A DNA stretch of 6,058 nucleotides, taken from assembly GCA_963579925.1 (NCBI GenBank), contig CAUZJA010000171.1, positions 1 through 6,058 on the forward strand. The letters are read 5' to 3'. The notes beneath the pieces were generated by a model. It saw only the letters and a list, made by a program, of their open reading frames with translations, was not told the DNA's origin and ran no database searches. A program made the translations under genes and the position numbers. This DNA is from UBA1151 sp963579925. Lineage in GTDB: Bacteria > Chloroflexota > Dehalococcoidia > Lucifugimonadales > Lucifugimonadaceae. Shown piece after piece: positions 1 through 5,018 of this stretch (its first letter is position 1; each line of letters begins with the position of its first letter).

Positions 1-119
1 GAAAGGTTGAATCCTGGCGGCAGGAGTACAACAATGAGCGGCCACATAGCGCACTGGGACAGATGGCTCCGACCCGGTTCGCGATGGCCCAACAAGCAGG
101 AGCCACAGCAGCTGGATAA
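1..119 (+). CDS. IS3-family transposase (OrfB), C-terminal fragment
   Basis: The frame starting at base 3 reads KVESWRQEYNNERPHSALG and then a short Ala/Gln/Gly-rich tail to a TAA at 117-119. The motif W-R-x-x-Y-N-x-x-R-P-H-S-A-L-G is the hallmark of the C-terminal end of the integrase core (rve) in OrfB of IS3-family elements, just after the catalytic glutamate of the DDE triad. The catalytic residues themselves lie upstream of the window, so activity cannot be judged. The protein would cut and join IS ends through a circular intermediate. Only 38 codons are visible; the gene is truncated by the window edge, not by mutation. It sits about 48 bp before the proposed IS end, as is normal for OrfB. 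Confidence 0.88.
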   Translation, partial: KVESWRQEYNNERPHSALGQMAPTRFAMAQQAGATAAG

Positions 120-167
120 AGCCCGGAAAATAACCCTTCAGGTGGCGCGTAAACGGGGTCAAGGTCA
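1..167 (+). mobile_element. Right end of an IS3-family insertion sequence
   Basis: The segment holds the last codons of an IS3-type transposase followed by a short non-coding tail ending in GGGGTCAAGGTCA (155-167). Read inward on the minus strand the tail starts TGACCTTGACCCC, which fits the 5'-TG and CCCC-rich terminal inverted repeats I recall for IS3-family elements. The boundary at about 167 is supported independently: a minus-strand integrase reading frame runs up to codon 168-170 and then meets a stop formed by IS bases 165-167. The left end lies outside the window, so the inverted repeat and target duplication cannot be checked here. Confidence 0.72.
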
Positions 168-281
168 CACCTCACGCATGTAATTGTTGATGGTGTGAGA
201 TTTGAGACCATCTGCCTGAAGACTTAAACGGAATGAGCGGTTTAGTAGGTTATTACCGACTGAGCCGACTGCTGTATTCAT
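165..281 (-). pseudogene. Tyrosine recombinase (phage-type integrase), N-terminal fragment interrupted by an IS
   Basis: On the minus strand an ATG at 281-279 opens 38 codons ending in TGA at 167-165. Residues 16-38 read SFRLSLQADGLKSHTINNYMREV, here given as two parts: SFRLSLQADGLKSHT and INNYMREV. This matches the start of the SAM-like core-binding domain of tyrosine recombinases, typically S-F-x-x-S-L-x-A-x-G-L-S-x-x-T-I-x-x-Y-x-x-x-V. A perfect GGAGG site sits five bases before the ATG, which is rare in this window and argues that this was a real gene. The stop is made of the last three bases of the neighbouring IS, so the catalytic domain (R-H-R-Y) has been separated. The remainder should lie left of the IS, outside the window. 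The gene starts 69 bp after the CCA end of tRNA-Asn and reads away from it, as integrases do at tRNA attachment sites. An in-frame ATG at 293-291 would overlap the ribosome binding site and is less likely. Confidence 0.68.
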
Positions 282-286
282 GACTT

Positions 287-291
287 CCTCC
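287..291 (-). promoter_or_regulatory. Shine-Dalgarno site of the integrase fragment
   Basis: The minus strand reads GGAGG, five bases before the ATG at 281-279. It decides the start over the in-frame ATG at 293-291. An AT-rich TATAAAT (300-294) just upstream looks like a -10 element, but a transcript starting seven bases later would cut into this site and no matching -35 was found, so I do not call a promoter. Confidence 0.6.
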
Positions 292-350
292 ATATTTATA
301 GAGGGCGATTACAGCGCTTTTGGTCCAATTTGAACTCAAAAATTAGAGGA

Positions 351-425
351 TGGCTCCGGAGACAGGATTCGAACCTGTGACCCATCGGTTAACAGCCGAT
401 TGCTCTACCACTGAGCTACTCCGGA
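351..425 (-). tRNA. tRNA-Asn(GTT)
   Basis: The complete cloverleaf can be folded by eye. The acceptor stem is TCCGGAG paired with CTCCGGA, followed by discriminator G and an encoded CCA (353-351). The D arm is GCTC/GAGC, the anticodon stem ATCGG/CCGAT with loop CTGTTAA giving anticodon GTT, and the T arm ACAGG-TTCGAAT-CCTGT. It decodes AAC and AAU. An integrase fragment lies directly beyond the 3' end, so the 3' half of this gene is a likely attachment site. Confidence 0.97.
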
Positions 426-521
426 TCAAGGTGCGTATGGTGCACTGGAAAAGTCTAACAGTCGGCATTGGGTGTCGGCTACGGGAGATTTCGCGCAGTT
501 TGGGGGCAGGGGGTATTTTGA

Positions 522-622
522 GGTAGCCGCCGAGCTTGCCCGGCCCGGGGTCGGCAATGCCAGCGATGGCGAATATGATGCGCCGCGCATGTGGCCGAGG
601 CGGGGCAAGCCCCGCAGCTACC
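522..622. repeat. REPIN-like pair of inverted REP hairpins with GTAG feet
   Basis: Two 24-bp units, 522-545 on plus and 622-599 on minus, match at 20 of 24 positions. Each begins GGTAGC and continues into a 7-bp hairpin with a TT loop: GCGGGGC-TT-GCCCCGC in the 599-622 copy and GCCGAGC-TT-GCCCGGC in the 522-545 copy. Two of the four differences form a compensatory exchange (G-C to C-G at unit positions 10 and 21), so the fold is kept; one stem position is A opposite C in the first copy. A GTAG foot next to a hairpin is the signature of REP sequences mobilised by RAYT (TnpA-REP) transposases, and two inverted REPs facing each other make a REPIN. No RAYT gene is in the window. Confidence 0.62.
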
Positions 623-744
623 AGTGGATTGGTTGATGGGGCGTTTGGGATGAGGTCCCAACGTCGGTCGCGGGGTCGCCCTCCTCAGGACGACGCAGGT
701 GGGGTCTGTGTGTGATGGCGTCAAAGTCCGTGGCGTTGCTGTGC

Positions 745-750
745 TAGGCT
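745..750 (+). promoter_or_regulatory. Candidate -10 element of the DtxR-like gene
   Basis: TAGGCT ends nine bases before the ATG at 760. There is no Shine-Dalgarno site upstream of that ATG, so a transcript starting around 757-760 would be leaderless or nearly so. No good -35 hexamer is present at the expected distance, so the call is tentative. Confidence 0.28.
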
Positions 751-759
751 CGATTCAGC

Positions 760-1503
760 ATGGCTGAGTCAGGAACATCTAACAATAGACGGCGGCGGGC
801 GCGGCGGGAGGCTGGCGAGGGTCAGTTGACGCAGGCGGCTGAGAATTATTTATTGTCGATTTTTATGGTGCAGGAGCAGGGGCTTTCTGTAACCAACGCC
901 AATCTTGTTGCGCAGTTGAAGCGGACGCCGGAATCTGAGGGACTTGGGACTTCTCCGCCTTCTGTGGCGGGGATGATTAAGCGGATGTCTGTGGATGACC
1001 TTATTGGTGTCTCAGATAGTCGAGAGATTCAACTTACTTCGCGTGGGAAGACGCTGGCGGAGAGTATCGTGCGACGACACCGGCTTGCTGAGCGGATGAT
1101 CGTTGATTTGCTGGGGTTGGGTCTTGCTGACGCTCATGTTGAGGCGCATCGGCTGGAGCACGCTATTTCTGATGTGCTTGAAGAGCAGATCAAGATTGCA
1201 CTGGGCAACCCGGTGACGTGTCCGTTTGGGCACCCGATTCCCGGTAGCGCGTACGAGCCACCTAAGGGTGGGAGCATAGCCATCGGTTCGGCGAGTGCGG
1301 GGGCAAAGTACGAGGTAGATATGATTCCGGAAGAGGATCAGGAGTTGCTGGTGTATCTGGTGGAATCTGGAATCGTACCGGGCGCAACTCTCCTGGTCAG
1401 GGAGAATGCTCCGTACAGGGGTGTTTTGACGCTAGAGATCTCTGGTCGGCACGCGGCGATGGGACTGGAAGTGGCAGACCGGGTCTTCGTACACAAAATC
1501 TAA
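760..1503 (+). CDS. DtxR/MntR-family metal-dependent transcriptional regulator
   Basis: The 247-residue protein aligns with DtxR over its three parts: a winged helix (about 22-100), the dimerisation and metal-binding helices (101-162, ending CPFGHPIPG like SPFGNPIPG of DtxR), and a C-terminal FeoA/SH3-like domain (172-247). It should bind operator DNA as a metal-loaded dimer and repress metal uptake genes. Ancillary-site ligands are kept: H107, E111 and H126 match DtxR H79, E83 and H98. In the primary site E133 and H134 match E105 and H106, but H130 replaces C102 and N29 stands where DtxR has M10 (MntR has Asp). A 9-residue insertion (about 56-64) lies between the two helices of the helix-turn-helix. 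The basic N-terminal 20 residues precede the usual family start. Which metal it senses cannot be told from sequence. Confidence 0.9.
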   Translation: MAESGTSNNRRRRARREAGEGQLTQAAENYLLSIFMVQEQGLSVTNANLVAQLKRTPESEGLGTSPPSVAGMIKRMSVDDLIGVSDSREIQLTSRGKTLAESIVRRHRLAERMIVDLLGLGLADAHVEAHRLEHAISDVLEEQIKIALGNPVTCPFGHPIPGSAYEPPKGGSIAIGSASAGAKYEVDMIPEEDQELLVYLVESGIVPGATLLVRENAPYRGVLTLEISGRHAAMGLEVADRVFVHKI

Positions 1504-1607
1504 ACGTGTGCTTAGTTGCCACCGAGGGCTGCCGCCGAGGGGGCCATCGGCGATATCATTGATGTAACGCCGTCATCGTAGCGGTGAATCAGATTTGGGC
1601 AGGGATA

Positions 1608-1988
1608 ATGCCACCTCAAATAACCAGAAAAATAGAGCGAGTTAATTCAGCGCTCAAAAAAGACATTGGTGAGCTGATCCTTTCTTGGTTGGTGGACCCG
1701 CGAATATCTCGACTCACCACGGTGACTCGTGTTAACACAACCCGTGACCTCGGCATGGCCACCGTGTATGTCGCGATTCTTGGCGATGATCACGAGCGAA
1801 GTGAGACCCTCGATGCGCTGAAATCGTCTCGATTGGCGCTCCGGCATGTGCTTCGTGAGCGTATGAGGATTCGCCACATTCCAGAGATCGTCTTCAAATA
1901 CGACGAAACGATTGAACAGACGGCCGATGTACTGGCGATTCTGGATGAGGTTGCCGCTGAGTTGCCTGACGTAGATAGTGCCGATTAA
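1608..1988 (+). CDS. rbfA: Ribosome-binding factor A
   Basis: The product (126 residues from this start) is RbfA, a single KH-like domain protein that binds immature 30S subunits and helps 16S rRNA 5'-end maturation. Visible family features are the N-terminal R-K-I-E-R-V-N helix, the strand L-V-D-P-R-I-S followed by LTTVTRVNTTRDLGMATVYV, then the L-R-x-x-L-R-E-R-M-R-I-R-H-I-P-E-I-V-F motif and the final D-E-T-I-E-Q helix. I chose the ATG at 1608 because GGGCAGGG lies just upstream and the protein then begins like other RbfA sequences. An in-frame GTG at 1584 would add eight residues (MNQIWAGI) without a ribosome binding site. The stop overlaps the truB start by 11 nt, so the two are very probably co-transcribed and translationally coupled. 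The gene is 80-104 nt after the DtxR-like gene. Confidence 0.93.
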   Translation: MPPQITRKIERVNSALKKDIGELILSWLVDPRISRLTTVTRVNTTRDLGMATVYVAILGDDHERSETLDALKSSRLALRHVLRERMRIRHIPEIVFKYDETIEQTADVLAILDEVAAELPDVDSAD

Positions 1989-2943
1989 TTTGAAGCAAGA
2001 CCAGCGCCCAAAGCGTCCTCAGGTTCCTCAGGTTATCGGTGGATTCCTCAACGTTAATAAAGATGCCGGAATGACGTCGATGGACGTGCTCCGACAGATA
2101 AAACGCATCACCGGGCAGAAGAAGGTTGGCCACGGTGGCACGTTGGATCCGGATGCTACGGGTGTCCTACCAGTAGCTATCGGCAAAGCAACACGTTTTC
2201 TGGAGCTGGTGCTGTCCGGTCGCAAGACATACGTGATCACGGTGAAACTTGGTTCTTCTACCAACACGTATGACGCATCCGGAGAGGTTACTGATTCCAG
2301 TGATGCCTCAGGTGTGACTCGCGAGATGGTTGAGGATGCCCTGGATGGCTTCAGAGGCGATATCGAGCAGGTTCCACCCATGTTTAGCGCGCTCAAGCGT
2401 GATGGCGTGCCGTTGTACAAGCTTGCGCGCCAGGGTATTGAGGTTGAGCGAAAGGCGCGGCCGGTCACGGTTTACGGTCTATCAATTGCCAACTGGGATC
2501 ATCCAGATTTTGGTCTTGAGATCGACTGCAGCAGTGGTTTTTACGCCCGCTCTCTTGCCTATGACTTGGGGGGCGCTGTAGGAACTCATGCACATCTAAC
2601 AACCCTCGTCAGGACGAAGGCGAGTGGCTTTGAGATCGGGCAGGCGATTTCGCTAGACGATCTCGAATCGCTTGCCAGTGCAGATCGATGGCAGGAGGAT
2701 GCCGTATTGCCGATTGATGCGGTCCTGTCAGACCTCCCAAGGGTTGCGATGAACCCACTCACTGAAGACCAGATACGGAATGGGCAGTCTGTGCGTGCGA
2801 CCTCGAAAGAAGTATACGGGGCGAACGTTGAGGAAGGCGATTTGGTACGCGTCTACGACTCTGAAGGCGTGTTTATCGCTACGGCTGAGTTTGATCCATC
2901 GGGCCCATTTTGGAAGCCAGACAAGGTGATTTCACCCGCGTAG
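1978..2943 (+). CDS. truB: tRNA pseudouridine(55) synthase
   Basis: The 321-residue protein is TruB, which isomerises U55 in the T loop of tRNAs. The catalytic motif is clear: VGHGGTLDPDATGVLPVAIG (residues 50-69) with catalytic D57. Other landmarks are the L-x-V-N-K-D-A-G-M-T-S strand (25-34), K-T-Y-V-I-T-V-K-L-G after the catalytic loop, P-P-x-F-S-A-L-K near the middle, and GFYARSLAYDLG, the counterpart of G-T-Y-I-R-S-L-x-x-D-L-G. Roughly the last 70 residues form the C-terminal RNA-binding region. The usual K-P-x-G-x-T-S has Asp in place of Pro, a small deviation away from the active Asp. It starts with GTG inside rbfA; a TTG at 1990 is a weaker alternative. The N-terminal 18 residues are a basic, Pro/Gln-rich extension. 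Confidence 0.96.
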   Translation: MPINLKQDQRPKRPQVPQVIGGFLNVNKDAGMTSMDVLRQIKRITGQKKVGHGGTLDPDATGVLPVAIGKATRFLELVLSGRKTYVITVKLGSSTNTYDASGEVTDSSDASGVTREMVEDALDGFRGDIEQVPPMFSALKRDGVPLYKLARQGIEVERKARPVTVYGLSIANWDHPDFGLEIDCSSGFYARSLAYDLGGAVGTHAHLTTLVRTKASGFEIGQAISLDDLESLASADRWQEDAVLPIDAVLSDLPRVAMNPLTEDQIRNGQSVRATSKEVYGANVEEGDLVRVYDSEGVFIATAEFDPSGPFWKPDKVISPA

Positions 2944-2988
2944 TTCGCTTGATTCGTATTTCCCAGACTTTGTGGCGATGCACGGCTA

Positions 2989-3016
2989 TTGAATGCGAGT
3001 ATAGGCGGTCTAATAT
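2989..3016 (+). promoter_or_regulatory. Candidate sigma-70-type promoter P1 of the DUF5679-like gene
   Basis: TTGAAT (2989-2994) and TAATAT (3011-3016) are separated by 16 bp, close to the sigma-70 consensus at both boxes. Transcription would start near 3023, about 70 nt before the small zinc-ribbon gene, and marks a new unit after truB. Confidence 0.55.
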
Positions 3017-3029
3017 TTACGAATGTCTA

Positions 3030-3058
3030 TTGACAGTGGGATGAGCTACTCGTAAGTT
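3030..3058 (+). promoter_or_regulatory. Candidate sigma-70-type promoter P2 of the DUF5679-like gene
   Basis: A perfect -35 box TTGACA (3030-3035) lies 17 bp before TAAGTT (3053-3058), which keeps the important T1, A2 and T6 of the -10 box. Transcription would begin near 3065 and leave a leader of about 27 nt containing the GGGGAGG ribosome binding site. It overlaps the leader of P1, so the gene may have tandem promoters. Confidence 0.5.
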
Positions 3059-3091
3059 TCCCACTGAGAAGCAGCGCGTGGGGAGGTATGT

Positions 3092-3238
3092 ATGGCTACA
3101 GAAGCGTATTGCCTGAAATGCCGGGCAAAGCGGGAGATGAAGGACGAGAAGGCCACCACTCTTAAGAATGGTCGTCCTGCCACACAGGGAACATGCCCCG
3201 TGTGTAGCACGAAGATGTTTCGAATAGGCAAGGGCTAG
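3092..3238 (+). CDS. DUF5679-like small zinc-ribbon protein
   Basis: This 48-residue gene starts at an ATG preceded at five bases by GGAGG (3082-3086), part of a GGGGAGG run. The protein has two CxxC knuckles, C7-x2-C10 and C35-x2-C38, 24 residues apart, with the central stretch TLKNGRPATQGTCPVC and the end TKMFRIGKG. This pattern, YCxKCRAKRE then NGRPATQGTCPVCxTKMFRI, is what I recall for DUF5679, a family of very short zinc ribbons common in Chloroflexota and Actinobacteriota. It resembles the zinc ribbons of DNA topoisomerase I tails, and the Lys/Arg-rich surface would suit nucleic-acid binding, but the function is unknown. It appears monocistronic: two candidate promoters in front, a strong hairpin behind. 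A frame four bases upstream (ATG 3088) does not encode this protein. Confidence 0.88.
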   Translation: MATEAYCLKCRAKREMKDEKATTLKNGRPATQGTCPVCSTKMFRIGKG

Positions 3239-3258
3239 CCGCCAGATCGATCCTGATC

Positions 3259-3317
3259 ACAAAATCCGATCTTGCTCAGTCCCACTCAGTGGGATCTGGA
3301 GCAAAGATCGATTTTGT
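3259..3317 (+). terminator. Long hairpin, probable transcription terminator of the zinc-ribbon gene
   Basis: Starting 20 bases after the stop, the arm ACAAAATC at 3259 pairs with GATTTTGT ending at 3317. Inside, GATCTT/AAGATC, GCTC/GAGC and TCCCAC-TCA-GTGGGA pair, with only single-base bulges and one small asymmetric mismatch. The fold uses nearly all 59 bases. The U-rich segment (TTTT at 3312-3315) is part of the stem, so it could work as an intrinsic terminator in either direction, but it is not a textbook hairpin plus U-tract. Confidence 0.55.
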
Positions 3318-3525
3318 ATCTAAGGAACTGAGACTGCTGGGGACATTTCTGATGTCCGATGTATTTCCGCTCAATCAGTACCCATCCTGATGCTGCGCAT
3401 TGATGTGCCCAATGCGAGTATGGTTAGTTGTGCGGTTGCTTGCAAAGTACAGCTTGCAAACCTGACAATTTGGTTCTGGCAGATCTGAGAAACGCACCAT
3501 CGCGTTTACCGTCGCTAGGCCAGCG

Positions 3526-3554
3526 TTGATCAAAATCAAGATCGGAAGGATACT
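3526..3554 (+). promoter_or_regulatory. Candidate promoter of the antiporter gene, leaderless layout
   Basis: TTGATC (3526-3531) and GATACT (3549-3554) are spaced by exactly 17 bp, each matching four of six consensus positions. The expected start point (about 3561) falls one or two bases before the TTG start codon at 3563, which would give a leaderless mRNA. This fits the lack of a well-spaced ribosome binding site. Confidence 0.38.
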
Positions 3555-3562
3555 GACAGGAA

Positions 3563-4897
3563 TTGGAGTCCCCCGCTGAGTTAGTAGCTGAACTAGTACT
3601 CGCTCTCGCCGTCATTCTTATTGCGGCAAAGATTGGTGCTGAGATAGCTCAGCGGTTCCTCAAGATTCCGGCACTTCTGGGTGAGTTGGCCGCCGGAATC
3701 GCGATCGGCCCGTTCGCTCTGGGCGGTATCGAGATCGGCGGCTATGGCCCTTTCTTCCACATTCCGGAAGAGATCGAGGTTATCGGCGGCGTGATTCATC
3801 ACGTTGAATCCGTGATTCCCGTCGCTCCTGAATTCTTCTTCTTATCCCAGGTGGCAGCTGTTCTTTTGCTGTTCCAGGCGGGACTAGAGACAGATCGCCC
3901 ACAGTTCATCAAGTACGCCCGCCCGGCAACCATCATAGCTATGGGTGGAGTGATTGCTCCATTCGCTCTTGGAATACTGGCAACGCTGATGTTCGATTTT
4001 GCCAATACGGACAGCATTAAGGAATTCGTGCCTGCGTTATTCGTGGGCGCAGCGATGACCGCAACTTCAGTAGGTATTACCGCAAGAGTGCTTGCAGACG
4101 TGAACAAGCTTCACATTCCTGAGGGCGTGACGATTATGGGTGCGGCCGTTGTTGATGACGTCCTTGGGGTGTTGATCCTTACGGTTGTGATTGGAATCAA
4201 CGATACGGGTGACGTGTCTGCGGGCAGCGTTGCCGTGATTGCGGCGAAGGCCATCGGGTTCTGGCTTGGCCTCACCATAGTTGGCACGCTGGTATCACGG
4301 CATATTTCCAAGGCGCTCACGTGGTTCAAAACCACAGGTGCAGTGCTTGGCCTTGCGCTGGGGCTGGCATTCCTGGCTGCCGGATTTGCGGAGCTGTTTG
4401 GTCTGGCGATGATTATCGGGTCGTACTCTATTGGTCTGGCTCTGTCCGACACGGATCTCAAGCATCGAATTGAAGATCCGATGGGCACCGTGAACATGTT
4501 CATCGTGCCGGTCTTCTTTGTGGTGGTCGGCATGCAGGTTGATATCGCTGCGATATTCGAAGGCGCACTGATGTTTGGAATTGTGCTCTCCATATTCGGC
4601 GTAGTCAGCAAGCTCGTTGGCACTGGAATACCGGCACTGTTCGTGGGCTTCAATCGGCTTGGCGCCACTCGTATTGCGTGGGGAATGCTGCCACGCGGAG
4701 AAGTTGCACTCGTTGTAGCAGGAATTGGACTTTCGACGGGTGTCATTGGTGCGGAAATATTCGGTGTGGTGATCATGATGACACTGGTAACAACCGTATT
4801 GGCGCCGTTATTCCTCGTTCCAGCCACGCAGAAGCCGGGATCAGGTCTCAGGAGTGAGGAAAACAACCTCAGCGAACCAGAGGCTGACGAGGCTTAG
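3563..4897 (+). CDS. CPA2-family cation/proton antiporter (Na+/H+ exchanger domain)
   Basis: The 444-residue integral membrane protein has about 12-13 hydrophobic helices and no large soluble domain. Landmarks of the CPA2/NapA-type fold are L-L-x-E-L-x-A-G-I-x-I-G-P (38-50), LLLFQAGLETD (101-111), MTATSVGITARVLAD (165-179) for the unwound helix, and GAAVVDDVLG (193-202) with the ion-binding pair D198-D199. K350 in GVVSKLVGTG is the conserved lysine, and LPRGEVALVVAGIG (376-389) follows. The double Asp plus Lys is typical of electrogenic exchangers. It would exchange Na+ or K+ for H+ across the inner membrane. No TrkA-N/TrkA-C domain follows, unlike KefB/KefC, and the C-terminal 23 residues are acidic and soluble. 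An in-frame TGA at 3554-3556 limits the N-terminus, making TTG 3563 the only early start; GGAAGGA (3544-3550) lies 12 bases away, which is far. Ion specificity is not predictable. Confidence 0.93.
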   Translation: MESPAELVAELVLALAVILIAAKIGAEIAQRFLKIPALLGELAAGIAIGPFALGGIEIGGYGPFFHIPEEIEVIGGVIHHVESVIPVAPEFFFLSQVAAVLLLFQAGLETDRPQFIKYARPATIIAMGGVIAPFALGILATLMFDFANTDSIKEFVPALFVGAAMTATSVGITARVLADVNKLHIPEGVTIMGAAVVDDVLGVLILTVVIGINDTGDVSAGSVAVIAAKAIGFWLGLTIVGTLVSRHISKALTWFKTTGAVLGLALGLAFLAAGFAELFGLAMIIGSYSIGLALSDTDLKHRIEDPMGTVNMFIVPVFFVVVGMQVDIAAIFEGALMFGIVLSIFGVVSKLVGTGIPALFVGFNRLGATRIAWGMLPRGEVALVVAGIGLSTGVIGAEIFGVVIMMTLVTTVLAPLFLVPATQKPGSGLRSEENNLSEPEADEA

Positions 4898-4902
4898 TCG
4901 GT

Positions 4903-4919
4903 ACTGCCGGTTCGGCGGT
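4903..4919 (+). other. Short stem-loop after the antiporter gene
   Basis: ACTGCCG-GTT-CGGCGGT forms a 7-bp stem with one G-T pair, starting five bases after the stop. No T-run follows, so it may be a weak terminator, an mRNA 3' end protector, or chance. It sits directly before the -10-like box of tRNA-Arg. Confidence 0.35.
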
Positions 4920-4920
4920 G

Positions 4921-4926
4921 TAATAT
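4921..4926 (+). promoter_or_regulatory. Candidate -10 box of the tRNA-Arg gene
   Basis: TAATAT ends nine bases before the tRNA 5' end and is identical to the -10 box of P1 at 3011. No good -35 box is at 16-18 bp, so the tRNA could also come from read-through of the antiporter transcript. Confidence 0.4.
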
Positions 4927-4935
4927 TGGGTTCTG

Positions 4936-5010
4936 GCCCCCGTAGCTCAGTGGATAGAGCACCGGCCTCCGGAGCCGGGGGCGAGAGTTCGAGTCTCTCC
5001 GGGGGTACCA
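4936..5010 (+). tRNA. tRNA-Arg(CCG)
   Basis: The acceptor stem GCCCCCG pairs with CGGGGGT (first pair G-T), followed by discriminator A and encoded CCA. The D arm is GCTC/GAGC, the anticodon stem CCGGC/GCCGG with loop CTCCGGA giving anticodon CCG, and the T arm GAGAG-TTCGAGT-CTCTC. It reads the CGG codon. ATTTTTATT follows at once and may serve as its termination signal. Confidence 0.97.
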
Positions 5011-5018
5011 TTTTTATT

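Larger units (their letters stand above)
426..759. other. Gene-free region between tRNA-Asn and the DtxR-like gene
   Basis: I see no convincing gene here in any frame; the minus-strand frames of 60-81 codons are low-complexity, Pro/Ala/Arg-rich and resemble no family. The region holds the REPIN-like pair at 522-622. On the minus strand at 697-672 there is a sequence containing GTCGTCCTGAGGAGGGCGAC, which resembles dispersed intergenic repeats with a CCTGAGGA core seen in many bacteria (recall only). The first 90 bases should contain the tRNA-Asn promoter on the minus strand, but no clear -35/-10 pair is visible. Confidence 0.6.
3239..3562. other. Intergenic region between the zinc-ribbon gene and the antiporter
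   Basis: No convincing gene is present. It contains the long hairpin at 3259-3317, a small perfect hairpin GGACAT-N5-ATGTCC (3341-3357), a 7-bp inverted repeat CGCATTG-N7-CAATGCG (3396-3416), and a candidate promoter at 3526-3554. A 32-codon frame at 3390-3488 resembles nothing and lacks a ribosome binding site. Confidence 0.6.

Noticed and set aside
479..724. Minus-strand frame of 81 codons in the 426-759 gap
   Set aside because: Compositionally biased, no ribosome binding site, and it covers the REPIN-like repeats.
1518..1541. Direct repeat GCCACCGAGGG / GCCGCCGAGGG with 13-bp period before rbfA
   Set aside because: Two copies only, GC-rich, without symmetry or promoter context; could be chance.
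3023..3055. 10-codon upstream frame (M-S-I-D-S-G-M-S-Y-S) in the leader of the zinc-ribbon gene
   Set aside because: No ribosome binding site and it overlaps promoter P2; such short frames are expected by chance.
2992..3421. 11-bp direct repeat AATGCGAGTAT at 2992-3002 and 3411-3421
   Set aside because: A few 11-bp matches are expected by chance in a window this size, and only the first copy falls in a promoter.
3390..3488. 32-codon plus-strand frame before the antiporter
   Set aside because: No ribosome binding site, no recognisable motif, length within chance expectation.
4111..4866. Minus-strand frame of 251 codons inside the antiporter
   Set aside because: Long but a pure Ser/Thr/Pro/Ile-rich shadow of the antiporter coding frame, with no family resemblance.
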